DNA of 64,000 nt from Sipunculus nudus (taxonomy: Eukaryota; Annelida; Sipuncula; Golfingiida; Sipunculidae), in NCBI GenBank assembly GCA_026874595.1, contig CM049310.1, positions 49,195,558 through 49,259,557 on the forward strand, written 5' to 3'. How positions within the stretch are numbered: position 1 is the stretch's first letter; the number at the start of each line of letters is the position of its first letter. The notes under the pieces are model-generated. The model saw nothing but the letters and a program-made list of their open reading frames with translations. It was not told the DNA's origin and made no database searches. Both the position numbers and the translations under genes were made by a program. Positions 23,748-35,989 of this stretch are shown in pieces.

Positions 23748-26124
23748 AACTTGTTTTTGAGACTGGGGGATAAAGTTTCAACGATGGAGGTCTAATATTT
23801 TGCTAAGCGTGCACGGCAAAATGACACTAATAATTTGTTCATTTAAAATTCCGACAGCGCCCTAAGGCCACTTAAAGACCTTGTTTATTCCTGTGATTAT
23901 GATTCATATTTTCCCGTGGGATAAATGGAATATGACCGGAAACGTGCAGTATCCATCTGTTGTGACGGGATATTGATTCGGTGCGGCCTCCCCGCATCAG
24001 ATCGCTTTAAACTGTGGACAAATGAACCCGGGGGAGTCGCCTGTTACAATAGGTTCTTACTCACAGGGCAATCTCGAAAGGAATACAGCTTTATGATATG
24101 CTAAAGTCAGGGATATGTTGGGTAATTTCTATCTTACAACAAACTGGTTATTTGGTATTTCTATAAATCTGGTGATCTATGACCCAGTCCAAGTATTTTC
24201 TCATTTTTTCAATAATTCAAAACTGTAGTTTGTATACTTCATTGTAAAATATACACTGTGTAGGCAGTTTAGGAGACAGAGGTCTGTTTTTTTCTCCGCC
24301 GCCATTGCTTTATCATGGATGTATAGTTAGCACGTTGCCAGTCTGTTACGTTTCATTTTAGCTCAGCTGACTGAAAGTCAAACAATACCTTGTACCTCAT
24401 ACCAGATTTCTGTAGGTCTTACTTAGTCTAAGCTGTAAAATGATACTTACTAGATATAAAATGATGTTTTGCCAGATTGATTTGATCCTGTAAGGGATCT
24501 TATTTTTTTAACATATATAGCTGCAACCAACGGCACTTATCTAAATTAATAACATTTGTGCACCGTAAAAAAATTAATATGATGCCGATAGGCCTTAACA
24601 GAACTGCTGGCATGAAATGGGATACTTTGGTTTCATTATCACGTGAGGTTATGTGATATAATAACCATACCCGAGTTCCATGAACTGGATATCATGATTT
24701 TAAATATTTCACGCAACATTCAAACTGACGTCTGGTGGTTTTGTGCCAAAAATAAATCAGTATGAAAATCTTGGAGCCAAAAGGTAGTTGTTGTTAAGTC
24801 AGTTATGAAAGATCGTTGATTGTTTTCATTAATTAATTTTTTTTTCGTGCAAAATGAAAATAGCAGTTTTACGACATGCATTTTATGTAGCTGTCGTGTG
24901 TGCCGTGCCTGTCTCTTTTCTCAAATGATCAATGTCAGCTTTATGTTTCCAGACCTTTAAGAAATTTGATTTCAGAATGTTTTACAAGCAATCAAAGTAC
25001 TGCTTAAGTGTAAATGGGCTTGAGATATATAGTTATCTGGAATGAAGGCTGACGTTATGACGCTTATGCACCATCTAGGAACAATCAGCCCATGCTTGTT
25101 CTTTTTACCTTGTAACGTAAAGTGTGAAATGGTGCTAGAGATCGATAAAAGATTTTCCACAATTTTCTGAAGAGTATTGTCGTCACAGTCACATTCTTTG
25201 CTTTGATATGAAGAGCGGCTTCTGTGGCCCGCCCTTTACTGGTCGTACTGATACAGTTCTGTTGCTGCGATAGACGGATATGAAGGATTCTCGGTTGATG
25301 ATGGGATCAATTCTTCGGCAGAGAAGTATTACGCGGTTTTCCTAAAAAAAGAGGTATCCAGGACGATCAATTTTTCGCCAATTACGACATCCACCCACGT
25401 GTTTTTGAAGTCGGTTATTTTTTATACCTGTTTGGTCATGTATTTGTCTGTCTGTTAGTGTGTTTGATTTTTGTTGAATAACTAAATGGCTCTTCCGGTG
25501 AATTGATGAAGCTTCAATTCAAGGGGAGCTGCTATATCATATTATAAGGGTTATGATCATTATAAATATATATGTGATAATGGATGCAAGGTTTGATGAG
25601 GGCTGCACCAGACTCAGTCAGTTATAAAGGTGTAAAAAGTACACAGATACAGCCATTTCAAATGGATTACATTTGAGTTGGTCATGAAGTGCACACAGAG
25701 CATGGGTGCCGCATTAGTCCAAAGGCAGATGACCTTGAGACGTGTGTGTGATCTTAAATTTGCCAAGTAATCAAGTAGGAAAAGGGATTCCCCGTTCAGG
25801 TTTACTCCAAATAATAAAGTCATGAAATTTTAACTATAAGTTAAGACAGTTATGTGGAAGCATTGAATTGATTTGACAGTGATGTGAAAACTCGCAGGTA
25901 CATGTCTGTTAGAAAGTGTACCCTAGCGAATACTTTGGTATATACCTCGTAGTCTGAGAAAAAAGTAATAAGTTGATCAATGATCTTACTTTTGTCGGAG
26001 TTGCTCTGCGCTTTTAGTTCACGTACAACACGACAGGAGATACATATATTATTATTATCATTTTTATATTATTATGATTATCATTATCACAATGTTTAAA
26101 TTTATTTTTATTATGATAATGATT

Positions 26125-26155
<31 letters not shown>

Positions 26156-27099
26156 TTATTATTATTATTATTATTATTATAAAACAACGACAGCAATTTT
26201 TAGGAAGTAGACAGATATTTCCTAATTGGAAATTAATATTCTTATTTTTCCTGCCGTTTATTCCTCAAACGGACGCAACTCCGCCCTTATTGATAGAAAA
26301 AAAGTTGCAATGAATTTTGTACAGGCAAACACAAACATTTCACTCCAGATTCGGAGCAACTCCTATCTTCAGCACCAACAGACATACATAACTTTACAAT
26401 GTCCCCGATGGTGGAGTTTAAAACCTCATATTAATAAGAAACCTGTTGACGAACGAGTTTTTAATGGCGTTTAACCAGATATGATGATGGATTAATGGCC
26501 ATCCCACCTGATGTCACTTGTATTTTGTGTTACATTTACCGAAAAAAGTGTTAAATACGACAGATTTAGCATGGGTGCAACTTGCCTCATAGCAATCATA
26601 AAATAAACATGGCAGTCTATTTTTAATGTTGTCCAAATCAATTTGTCTGAGGCTCTGAGCAGGGCCTATTAGAGATTATTGGATTATGTGTTAGGAATAG
26701 CTTTGGTCATGCCTAGCAAAAGGCTAGGCACAAATAGGCACAAAAGGCTCTTTAACCTTGGGTTAATACCAGCTTTGAGTTTTCATTCGGGGCTTCTCGA
26801 TCAGTTTCACCCAAATAACTCTCTATTTACCTCTTTTTTACCTTATAAACAGCCTGCGTGGGTAGACTTGGTACGTTTTTCAGGGTCCTGTTATAAAAAA
26901 ACACATTGACATTGTACTTTTTATGCTGTTGTTGGACGGCCTAACACTTTCCTTATGACACTGATAATGATGATTACGAATCTTATTATTAGTATTATTA
27001 TCATAATAATTATTATTATCATCATACCATCTGTGCGTCCAGTCGTGTTAATATTTGTATTATCCTATATGCTAACCATTTACTATATACTCACTATAT
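23748..27099. other. Unassigned DNA with small repeat fragments
   Basis: TTTTAGCTCAGCTGACTGAA at about 24,356-24,376 is a truncated 5' end of the palindrome-headed element family seen at 35,990 and 61,268. A compound trinucleotide tract is listed separately, and an imperfect ATT-rich tract lies at about 26,975-27,030. No gene was recognised. Confidence 0.5.
26052..26180. repeat. Compound (ATT)n(TTC)n(ATT)n microsatellite
   Basis: ATT/ATC words run into a clean TTC tract (about 26,122-26,154) and then a clean ATT tract up to 26,180. Poly-Leu/Ile or poly-Asn/Lys frames across it are artefacts. Confidence 0.95.
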
Positions 27100-30000
27100 G
27101 TGACCAGGAAACACGTCTCATGTTCGGTGGTTCTAGAAAGCTTTCTTCATGTCCCTGTTGTGACACAGGGTACAAGTCTCACGTTCATTTGTTCTAGAAA
27201 GCTTTCTTCATGTCCCTGCGGTAACACAGGGTACGAGTCTCACGTTCAGTTATTCTACTAAGCTTTCTCCATGTCCCTGCTGTGACACAGGGTACAAGTC
27301 TCACGTTCGGTGGTTCCAGTAAGCTTTCTTTATGTCCCTGCTGTGACCAGGGTACAAGTCTCACGTTAGGTGGTTCCAGTAAGCTTTCTTTATGTCCCTG
27401 CTGTGACCAGTGTACAAGTCTCACGTTCGGTGGTTCCTGAATGCTTTCTTCATGTCTCTGCTGAGACCAGGGTACACGTCTCACGTTCGGTGGTTCCAGT
27501 AAGCTTTCTCCATGTCCCTGCTGTGACACAGGGTACAAGTCTCACGTTCGGTGGTTCCAGTAAGCTTTCTTTATGTCCCTGCTGTGACCAGGGTACAAGT
27601 CTCACGTTAGGTGGTTCCAGTAAGCTTTCTTTATGTCCCTGCTGTGACCAGGGTACAAGTCTCACGTTCGGTGGTTCCTGAATGCTTTCTTCATGTCTCT
27701 GCTGAGACCAGGGTACACGTCTCACGTTCGGTGGTTCCAGTAAGCTTTCTTTATGTCCCTGCTGTGACCAGGGTACAAGTCTCACGTTCGGTGGTTCCAG
27801 TAAGCTTTCTTTATGTCCCTGCTGTGACCATGGTACAAGTCTCATGTTGGTGGTTCTAGTAAGCTTTTTCCATGCCCCTGCTATGACAAGGGTACAATTC
27901 TCACGTTCGATGGTTTTAGTAAGCTTTCTTTACGTCCATGCTGTGATCAGGGTACAAATCTCCTGTTTGGTGGCTCCAGTAAGCTTTCTTCATGTCTCTG
28001 CTGTGACACAGGGTACAAGTCTCATGTTGGTGGTTCTAGTAAGCTTTTTCCATGCCCCTGCTATGACAAGGGTACAATTCTCACGTTCGATGGTTCTAGT
28101 AAGCTTTCTTTACGTCCATGCTGTGATCAGGGTACAAATCTCTTGTTCGATGGTTCTAGTAAGCTTTCTTCATGTCCCTGCTGTAATCAGGGTACAAGTC
28201 TCTTGTTTGGTGGCTCCAGTAAGCTTTCTTCATGTCCCTGTTGTGACCAGGGTACATGTCTCACGTTCGGTGGTTTCAGTAAGCTTACTTCATGTCCCTG
28301 CTGTGACCAGGTACAAGTCTCATGTTCGGTGGTTCTAGTAAGCTTTCTTTACGTCCATGCTGTTGACAAGGTACAAGTCTCACGTTCGGTGGTTCTAGTA
28401 AGCTTTCTTCATGCCCCCTTTGTGACCAGGGTACAAGTCTTACGTTCGGTGGTTCCAGTAAGCCTTCTTTACGTCCATGCTGTGGCCAGGGTACCAGCCT
28501 CACGTTCGGTGGTTCTAGTCAGCTTTCTTCATGTCCCTGCTGTGGCCAGGATACAAGTCTCACGTTCGGTGGTTCCTGAATGCTTTCTTCATGTCTCTGC
28601 TGTGACCAGGATACACGTCTCACGTTTGGTGGTTCCAGTAAGCTTTCTTTATGACCCTGCTGTGACCAGGGTACAAGTCTCACGTTCGGTGGTTCCAGTA
28701 AGCTTTCTTTATGTCCCTGCTGTGACCAGGGTACAAGTCTCACGTTCGGTGGTTCCTGAATGCTTTCTTCATGTCTCTGCTGAGACCAGGGTACACGTCT
28801 CACGTTCGGTGGTTCCAGTAAGCTCTCTTTATGTCCCTGCTGTGACCAGGGTACAAGTCTCACGTTCGATGGTTACAGTAAGCTTTCTTTATGTCCCTGC
28901 TGTGACCAGGGTACAAGTCTCACGTTCGGTGGTTCCTGAATGCTTTCTTCATGTCTCTGCTGAGACCAGGGTACAAGTCTCACGTTCGGTGGTTCCAGTA
29001 AGTTTTCTTTATGTCCCTGCTGTGACCAGGGTACAAGTCTCACGCTCGGTGGTTCCAGTAAGTTTCCTTCATGTCCCTGCTGTGACCAGGTACAAGTCTC
29101 ACGTTCGGTGGTTCCTGAATGCTTTCTTCATGTCTCTGCTGTGACCAGGGTACAAGTCTCACGTTCGGTGGTTCCAGTAAGCTTTCTTTACGTCCATGCT
29201 GTGGCCAGGGTACAAGACTCACGTTCGGTGATTCCTGAATGCTTTCTTCAAGTCTCTGCTGTGACCAGGGTACAAGTCTCACGTTCGGTGGTTCCTGAAT
29301 GCTTTCTTCATGTCTCTGCTGTGACCAGGGTACAAGTCTCACGTTCGGTGGTTCTAGTAAGCTTTCTTCATGACCCTGCTGTGACCAGGGTACAATTCTC
29401 ACGTTCGGTGGTTTCATTACTTACTTCATGTCTCTGCTGTGACCAGGGTACAAGTCTCACGTTCGGTGGTTCCTGAATGTTTTCTTCATGTCCCTGTTGT
29501 GACACAGGGTACAAGTCTCACGTTCGGTGGTTCCTGAATGCTTTCTTCATGTCTCTGCTGTGACCAAGGTACAAGTCTCACGTTCGGTGGTTCCAGTAAG
29601 CTTTCTTCATGTCCCTGTTGTGACCAGGGTACAAGTCTCACGTTCGGTGGTTCCAGTAAGCTATCTTCATGTCCCTGCTGTGACCAGGGCACAAGTCTCA
29701 CGTTCGGTGGTTCTAGTAAGCTTTCTTTATGTCCCTGCTGTGACCAGGGTACAAGTAGCACGTTAGGTGGTTCCAGTAAGCTTTCTTTATGTCCCTGCTG
29801 TGACCAGGGTACAAGTCTCACGTTCGGTGGTTCCAGTAAGCTTTCTTTATGTTCCTGCTGTGACCAGGGTACAAGTCTCACGTTAGGTGGTTCCAGTAAG
29901 CTTTCTTTATGTCCCTGCTGTGACCAGGGTACAAGTCTCACGTTAGGTGGTTCCAGTAAGCTTTCTTTATGTCCCTGCTGTGACCAGGGTACAAGTCTCA

Positions 30001-32334
30001 CGTTCGGTGGTTCCTGAATGCTTTCTTCATGTCTCTGCTGAGACCAGGGTACACGTCTCACGTTCGGTGGTTCCAGTAAGCTTTCTTTATGTCCCTGCTG
30101 TGACAAGGGTACAAGTCTCACGTTCGGTGGTTCCAGTAAGCTTTCTTTATGTCCCTGCTGTGACCATGGTACAAGTCTCATGTTGGTGGTTCTAGTAAGC
30201 TTTTTCCATGCCCCTGCTATGACAAAGGTACAATTCTCACGTTCGATGGTTTTAGTAAGCTTTCTTTACGTCCATGCTGTGATCAGGGTACAAATCTCCT
30301 GTTTGGTGGCTCCAGTAAGCTTTCTTCATGTCTCTGCTGTGACACAGGGTACAAGTCTCATGTTGGTGGTTCTAGTAAGCTTTTTCCATGCCTCTGCTAT
30401 GACAAGGGTACAATTCTCACGTTCGATGGTTCTAGTAAGCTTTCTTTACGTCCATGCTGTGATCAGGGTACAAATCTCTTGTTCGATGGTTCTAGTAAGC
30501 TTTCTTCATGTCCCTGCTGTAATCAGGGTACAAGTCTCTTGTTTGGTGGCTCCAGTAAGCTTTCTTCATGTCCCTGTTGTGACCAGGGTACATGTCTCAC
30601 GTTCGGTGGTTTCAGTAAGCTTACTTCATGTCCCTGCTGTGACCAGGTACAAGACTCATGTTCGGTGGTTCTAGTAAGCTTTCTTTACGTCCATGCTGTT
30701 GACAAGGTACAAGTCTCACGTTCGGTGGTTCTAGTAAGCTTTCTTCATGCCCCCTTTGTGACCAGGGTACAAGTCTTACGTTCGGTGGTTCCAGTAAGCC
30801 TTCTTTACGTCCATGCTGTGACCAGGGTACAAGTCTCACGTTCAGTTGTTCTAGTAAGCTTTCTTTACGTCAATGCTGTGGCCAGGGTACCAGCCTCACG
30901 TTCGGTGGTTCTAGTCAGCTTTCTTCATGTCCCTGCTGTGGCCAGGATACAAGTCTCACGTTCGGTGGTTCCTGAATGCTTTCTTCATGTCTCTGCTGTG
31001 ACCAGGATACACGTCTCACGTTTGGTGGTTCCAGTAAGCTTTCTTTATGTCCCTGCTGTGACCAGGGTACAAGTCTCACATTCGGTGGTTCCTGAATGCT
31101 TTCTTTATGTCTCTGCTGTGACCAGGGTACAAGTCTCACGTTCGGTGGTTCTAGTAAGCTTTCTTCATGACCCTGCTGTGACCAGGGTACAATTCTCACG
31201 TTCGGTGGTTTCATAACTTACTTCATGTCTCTGCTGTGACCAGGGTACAAGTCTCACGTTCGGTGGTTCCTGAATGTTTTCTTCATGTCCCTGTTGTGAC
31301 ACAGGGTACAAGTCTCACGTTCGGTGGTTCCTGAATGCTTTCTTCATGTCTCTGCTGTGACCAGGGTACAAGTCTCACGTTCGGTGGTTCTAGTAAGTTT
31401 TCTTTATGTCCCTGCTGTGACCAGGGTACAAGTCTCACGCTCGGTGGTTCCAGTAAGTTTCCTTCATGTCCCTGCTGTGACCAGGTACAAGTCTCACGTT
31501 CGGTGGTTCCTGAATGCTTTCTTCATGTCTCTGCTGTGACCAGGGTACAAGTCTCACGTTCGGTGGTTCCAGTAAGCTTTCTTTACGTCCATGCTGTGGC
31601 CAGGGTACAAGTCTCACGTTCGGTGGTTCCTGAATGCTTTCTTCAAGTCTCTGCTGTGACCAGGGTACAAGTCTCACGTTCGGTGGTTCCTGAATGCTTT
31701 CTTCATGTCTCTGCTGTGACCAGGGTACAAGTCTCACGTTCGGTGGTTCTAGTAAGCTTTCTTCATGACCCTGCTGTGACCAGGGTACAATTCTCACGTT
31801 CGGTGGTTTCATAACTTATTTCATGTCTCTGCTGTGACCAGGGTACAAGTCTCACGTTCGGTGGTTCCTGAATGTTTTCTTCATGTCCCTGTTGTGACAC
31901 AGGGTACAAGTCTCACGTTCGGTGGTTCCTGAATGCTTTCTTCATGTCTCTGCTGTGACCAGGGTACAAGTCTCACGTTCGGTGGTTCCAGTAAGCTTTC
32001 TTCATGTCCCTGTTGTGACCAGGGTACAAGTCTCACGTTCGGTGGTTCCAGTAAGCTATCTTCATGTCCCTGCTGTGACCAGGGCACAAGTCTCACGTTC
32101 GGTGGTTCTAGTAAGCTTTCTTTATGTCCCTGCTGTGACCAGGGTACAAGTATCACGTTTGGTGGCTCCAGTAAGCTTTCTTCATGTCCCTGCTGTGACC
32201 AGGGTACAAGTCTCACGTTCGGTGGCTCCAGTAAGCTTTCTTCATGTCCCTGTTGTGACCAGGGTACAAGTCTCACATTCGGTGGTTCCAGTAAGCTTTC
32301 ATCGTATCCTTGCTGTGACCAGAGTATACGTCTC
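27100..32334. repeat. 60-bp minisatellite array with higher-order structure
   Basis: About 87 head-to-tail units of 60 bp (a few of 53-61 bp) fill 5.2 kb. Landmarks in each unit are AGGGTACAAGTCTCACGTT, CGGTGGTTCC, a HindIII site in GTAAGCTTTC, and ATGTCCCTGCTGTGAC. The typical unit is 50% GC, well above the flanks. At least three variants are interspersed: one with CCAGTAAGCTT, one with CCTGAATGCTT and ATGTCTCTG (no HindIII site), and one with TTACGTCCATGCTG. Because 60 is a multiple of three, long frames with a 20-residue period occur on both strands. They shift frame at 59- and 61-bp units, so a protein product is unlikely. Confidence 0.95.
29877..32160. repeat. Second higher-order block of the 60-bp array
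   Basis: The unit order from about 27,541 to 28,490 recurs at an offset of 2,336 bp (29,877-30,826). After one extra monomer it continues at an offset of about 2,395 bp to roughly 32,160. The matches include rare variants, such as the TTGTTTGGTGGCTCC units and the short unit with GGTTTCAT. This is a tandem duplication of a block of about 39-40 monomers. Inside the second block the short GGTTTCATAACTTA unit appears twice (31,209 and 31,807), marking a further 10-monomer duplication. Confidence 0.85.
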
Positions 32335-33027
32335 ATTGAGATTTGGCCCCCAAACAAGGTGAGCGCTGTAGGCATAATGAGAATGTCCAAAAAAAATGCG
32401 TCTTTTGGGGGTTTCTCGATGTTATGATAATGTTACTCGCAGGTGCGCTAGACGCCGGGCCTTTTTAACCAGGATACAAAATAACATGACAGGAAGCGAG
32501 TGCTAACGCCCTGTCATTTTTTCCCAACCGAAATTTAATGCTTGTCTAACTTAGATAAGTCAGATTAAAAAAAATAAAATCCCTGATTCTTGTTATACTG
32601 GCATTAAGAAGGATCGATGACTAATAGGTTTTGCTTTGACCAATATTTAAATGTCGCAGGAAATATCAAATTTCTTCTGCATCTAGATATATATCGTAAT
32701 ATATACAAAAGCCAAATCGCTTACCATCAGAGTCCACGGCTGCCATTCTATGTTTCGGTAATACACGACACTCAGACAATATATTTAAATAAAACTATAT
32801 GAAGAGATAAACATGACAATAATAATTTGTCGTATATAAGCTAAATGAAGATTTCATTCACACCCTACCATTGTAGACACACCGGGTATACCTTACTGTT
32901 TTCGGCTCTGGGTATACTAGTCGCTGACCTCGGGAACTCGCCACCAAAGCTGCAGTCCCAGATGGTTTCACGGCCCAAGTTTGCCAAACCATTTAAAAGT
33001 ACCGCTTTATAGTCTTACTCTTTTTGT
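32335..33027. other. Unassigned DNA
   Basis: Sequence after the minisatellite with no recognisable gene or repeat. Confidence 0.5.
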
Positions 33028-33354
33028 CTCCGCCAGGAGGGTATGCCTTCATCCCCGTTCGTGTATGTGTTTGTATGCGGGTGTTTTCGTGTGTGTGTGT
33101 TTGTTAACAATAAAACTTAGGCATTACTGAAAGGAATCTCATGAAATTTCCAGGACATGCATTTCGGAATGGTCCAATGGATTGGATTTTGGTGTGGATT
33201 CAGAAACGTCATCAACGAATATTCACAAATGCTAAGTCATTAATGCACGAATGAACCTGAGAATATGGGCCGAATAAGTGAATCATGGATTAGGGAGCAT
33301 CCAACAATAGGGAACACCCCCCCCCCCCCCCCACACACACACACACAAACACAC
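33028..33354 (+). repeat. Dispersed repeat copy followed by poly-C and (CA)n
   Basis: Starts CTCCGCCAGGAGGGTATGCC, a small palindrome. It continues with a GTGTGTGT tract, TCTCATGAAATTTCC, GATTGGATTTTGGTGTGGATT and GGGCCGAATAAGTGAAT, matching the 14,062 copy and the inverted copies at 23,460 and 35,455. A run of C (33,317-33,332) and a CA tract end it. Confidence 0.65.
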
Positions 33355-33670
33355 ATGGCGGAAACTTGCATTCATTAGAACAGTTTTTATTTATGTTAAG
33401 CTTTCTGATTATATGGCCTATATATGCTCTATATGTTGAAAACAGTTTTCCGTCTATCGGTTACGCTTCTCGCACCCTTTATGAAGAATCGTTTGGGATA
33501 CGGCGATGAATTTCATTTGAAAGACCAATAGGTCTTGGATGAGACCAGTGGACTGTCGCACGTAAGGACCTTTGGACTTTATTTATGAATATTATAGCCC
33601 GAATTAGTGTAAGCGTTGCTATTTTTATAACTGCGATGATTCTCACGGTAATCCGATGAAGACATATTAT
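33355..33670. other. Unassigned DNA
   Basis: Sequence between the (CA)n tract and the 21-bp repeat. It contains an open stretch in frame with that repeat (from about 33,610) but nothing recognisable. Confidence 0.45.
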
Positions 33671-33754
33671 AATCAGCTGATTGCACTTAATAATCAACAG
33701 ATTGTATTGAATAATCAACTGATGGCATTTAACAATCAGCTAATTACATTATGA
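33671..33754 (+). repeat. Four 21-bp units encoding a heptad-like pattern
   Basis: AATCAGCTGATTGCACTTAAT-type units start at 33,671, 33,692, 33,713 and 33,734, exactly 21 bp apart. In one plus-strand frame each unit reads as seven residues of the NQLIALN type. That frame opens at an ATG at 33,656 and stops at the end of the fourth unit (32 codons). The seven-residue spacing with repeated Leu/Ile resembles a coiled-coil heptad, but the frame is tiny, so I list it as a short tandem repeat, not a gene. Confidence 0.7.
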
Positions 33755-34871
33755 GTGCAGGTTCTGTTTAAGTTGGTTGGGCAAAGTTTGTTCGCTACAT
33801 GCTTTGAATACACTCAAGTGAACCCGGCATGGTGGTTGACACTATGTGGTTACGTTATGACCTCAAGCATTTCCACCAGCCACATGTCGAATTCACATTG
33901 CCGTGCACATTCACATTTGATTTCACATTCACACGTGTAAGACCAACATGCAACTGGCCACAATAAAGAGTGTAGCACATCGCATTTACGGGATATGTAA
34001 TTCATTTGAAATTCACATTGCAGTCATATATACTGTGTTTAACAGAGGATGAAAACGTCATCCAAACCGCCCGCTAATTGTATAGTTTGCCATTTCTTTA
34101 TATAAGCTGAGGAATTTGCCAAAAGTTACTAGGAGGTGGTTAGAAATTGTGCTTCAAAGAAGTGTATCGATTTTTCATGATTTTTTTGGGGGGGGTGGGG
34201 GGGGGATCAGTATGATCATCGATGGCTCTGACAATAAATAGTACCGTGACATAACATAATCTTCATAAAGTGGTAAAATAGCCGGAACTGTCAACTTATT
34301 TATAATAAAGTCTTATCTCATTAGAAAAAAGAGAGAGAGAGTTTAGTCTGCATGTTATGTATTCCAAGCAGTTTTAATAGTTGATGCATCCAGACTTTCC
34401 GTTGACCAGATCACCGTTAGTGCGACTGCTACTATACTATTACTACTAATATTGCGACTGCTCGAAAAATGGGGTTTACTCCAATGGACCCCCTGGATCC
34501 GGGGGTTAACCAGGCACAAGTTTTATTTTAAGAAACATTAACAGATAATTTCAGATGCCAGAATAGACCCATGCCAATGTCTGTTTAAGTAAGAATATAT
34601 TTTTTATAAAGTGTTGTTCTGTAAAGTTGATGCGTAAGCCTTGACTACCGTTTCCAGGGTTAAAAGAGAAAAAGGGCTTGAATTCCATTTGGTGACGTGT
34701 TCAGAAGGTACTTTCTACCACCAGACCTCGTGTGTCCTCCGTCTCTTATAAAAACAGTTTAAATCTTTCTCAGTGTCCCGCGAAGCTATTATGTAACAGG
34801 TGTCTCTTACAGGCACAAGATATTGTTATTTGTAAATCTTAGAGCAGACTACTTATACAAACCTGAAATGA

Positions 34872-34913
<42 letters not shown>

Positions 34914-35454
34914 ATTGTCGATAATTGTTTAGACATATCAAAATGTAAAATTTACTTAATTTTCATTGTTTTCTCTGTGTAATAGTATAGTGATAATAAT
35001 AATAATAAAAATATAATAATAATAAGTAGTAGCAGTAGTTATAGATATACTGATTGAGGTTTTATAACACTGTCCGACATGGGGTACCCAAGGAAATTGA
35101 CATTAATTTTATATATTTGCAAAAAGTAAGCTACGATGAGATGATGAGGCATATACACAATTTGCTCGATTGAAGCTTAACTATCATTTGCTAACTATTT
35201 CAGAAATACCATAACATCAGTTTCCAAGTGTATTTTTCAAAACATCGCAAAACCACCCAGAAAGATAAAGGTCAATAGCCTTATGTATGAAGAACTATAC
35301 ATAAAAACGGCTGCTTTGTTAATGTGTGTCATAAATATATGACCAGAAATAAGCACTCTCAGGAATGCAGACCTCCGCCATGTGGGTGGTCCTTAATGTT
35401 GGATACTCCACTTGATTTACTTATTGGCCCATATTCCCAGGTCCATATTCCAAG
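33755..35454. other. Unassigned DNA with simple repeats
   Basis: Contains a G-rich run at about 34,188-34,205, a (CT)n tract at 34,878-34,910, an ATA-rich tract near 34,990-35,030, and a small ACCCCC..GGGGGT hairpin near 34,487. No gene was recognised. Confidence 0.5.
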
Positions 35455-35722
35455 GTGCATATGTTCTCCAACGAGTGTTTGCATTCACTTATTCGGTCCA
35501 ATCTGGCATATTTGACTGTACATTTGTGAATATCCCTGGAGGTCCTTTCTGGATCCGGATCATGAGCCGGATGCACACCAAAATCTAATCGGTTCTTCAG
35601 TGGTCCATTCCCGAGGCGCTATGAACATTTCATGGGATTCCGTCCATAATTTTTTTAGTTATATTGCGAACAAACACACACACACGCCCCAACAAGGGAT
35701 CAAGGCATACCCTCCAGGCTTA
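35455..35722 (-). repeat. Dispersed repeat, inverted copy
   Basis: Reverse-complement copy of the 33,028 family. The mirrored landmarks are GCATTCACTTATTCGG, CACCAAAATCTAATCG, CATTTCATGGGATTCC, an (AC)n tract, and GGCATACCCTCCAGG at the far end. Confidence 0.6.
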
Positions 35723-35989
35723 AGCAATATATTAAAGTACATGTCACAGCATGTCACAAAACCCAGCAGAACTACAAAGTTGTGAAATATTAGTGTACGT
35801 TTTTGTCATGAAATTTTCTGCCTCATATCAGGCCTTTATTCCCTCGTCCACTTTAATGTCAAACTGTGTGATAACATTAAAGTTTGAGAGAATAAACTCG
35901 AAATTCCAGTGGGCACTGCTGGAACATAGTAGTAGTAATAAAGGCAGTTGCAGTAATAGTAAATACTAAAATACACTCTGTCTCCCTCA

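Noticed and set aside
26014-26313. Poly-Asn/Lys and poly-Leu/Ile frames that mimic membrane or low-complexity proteins
   Set aside because: They translate the (ATT)n/(TTC)n tract.
27100-32334. CRISPR-like regular repetition
   Set aside because: There are no unique spacers between repeats; units are head-to-tail variants of one sequence in a eukaryotic context.
27370-32427. Many open frames of 70-333 codons on both strands with a 20-residue period
   Set aside because: They are products of a 60-bp tandem repeat. The frame changes at 59- and 61-bp monomers and several frames are open at once, so a protein gene is not supported.
34486-34507. ACCCCC...GGGGGT hairpin as a transcription terminator
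   Set aside because: Rho-independent terminators do not apply to nuclear eukaryotic DNA, and no gene lies upstream.
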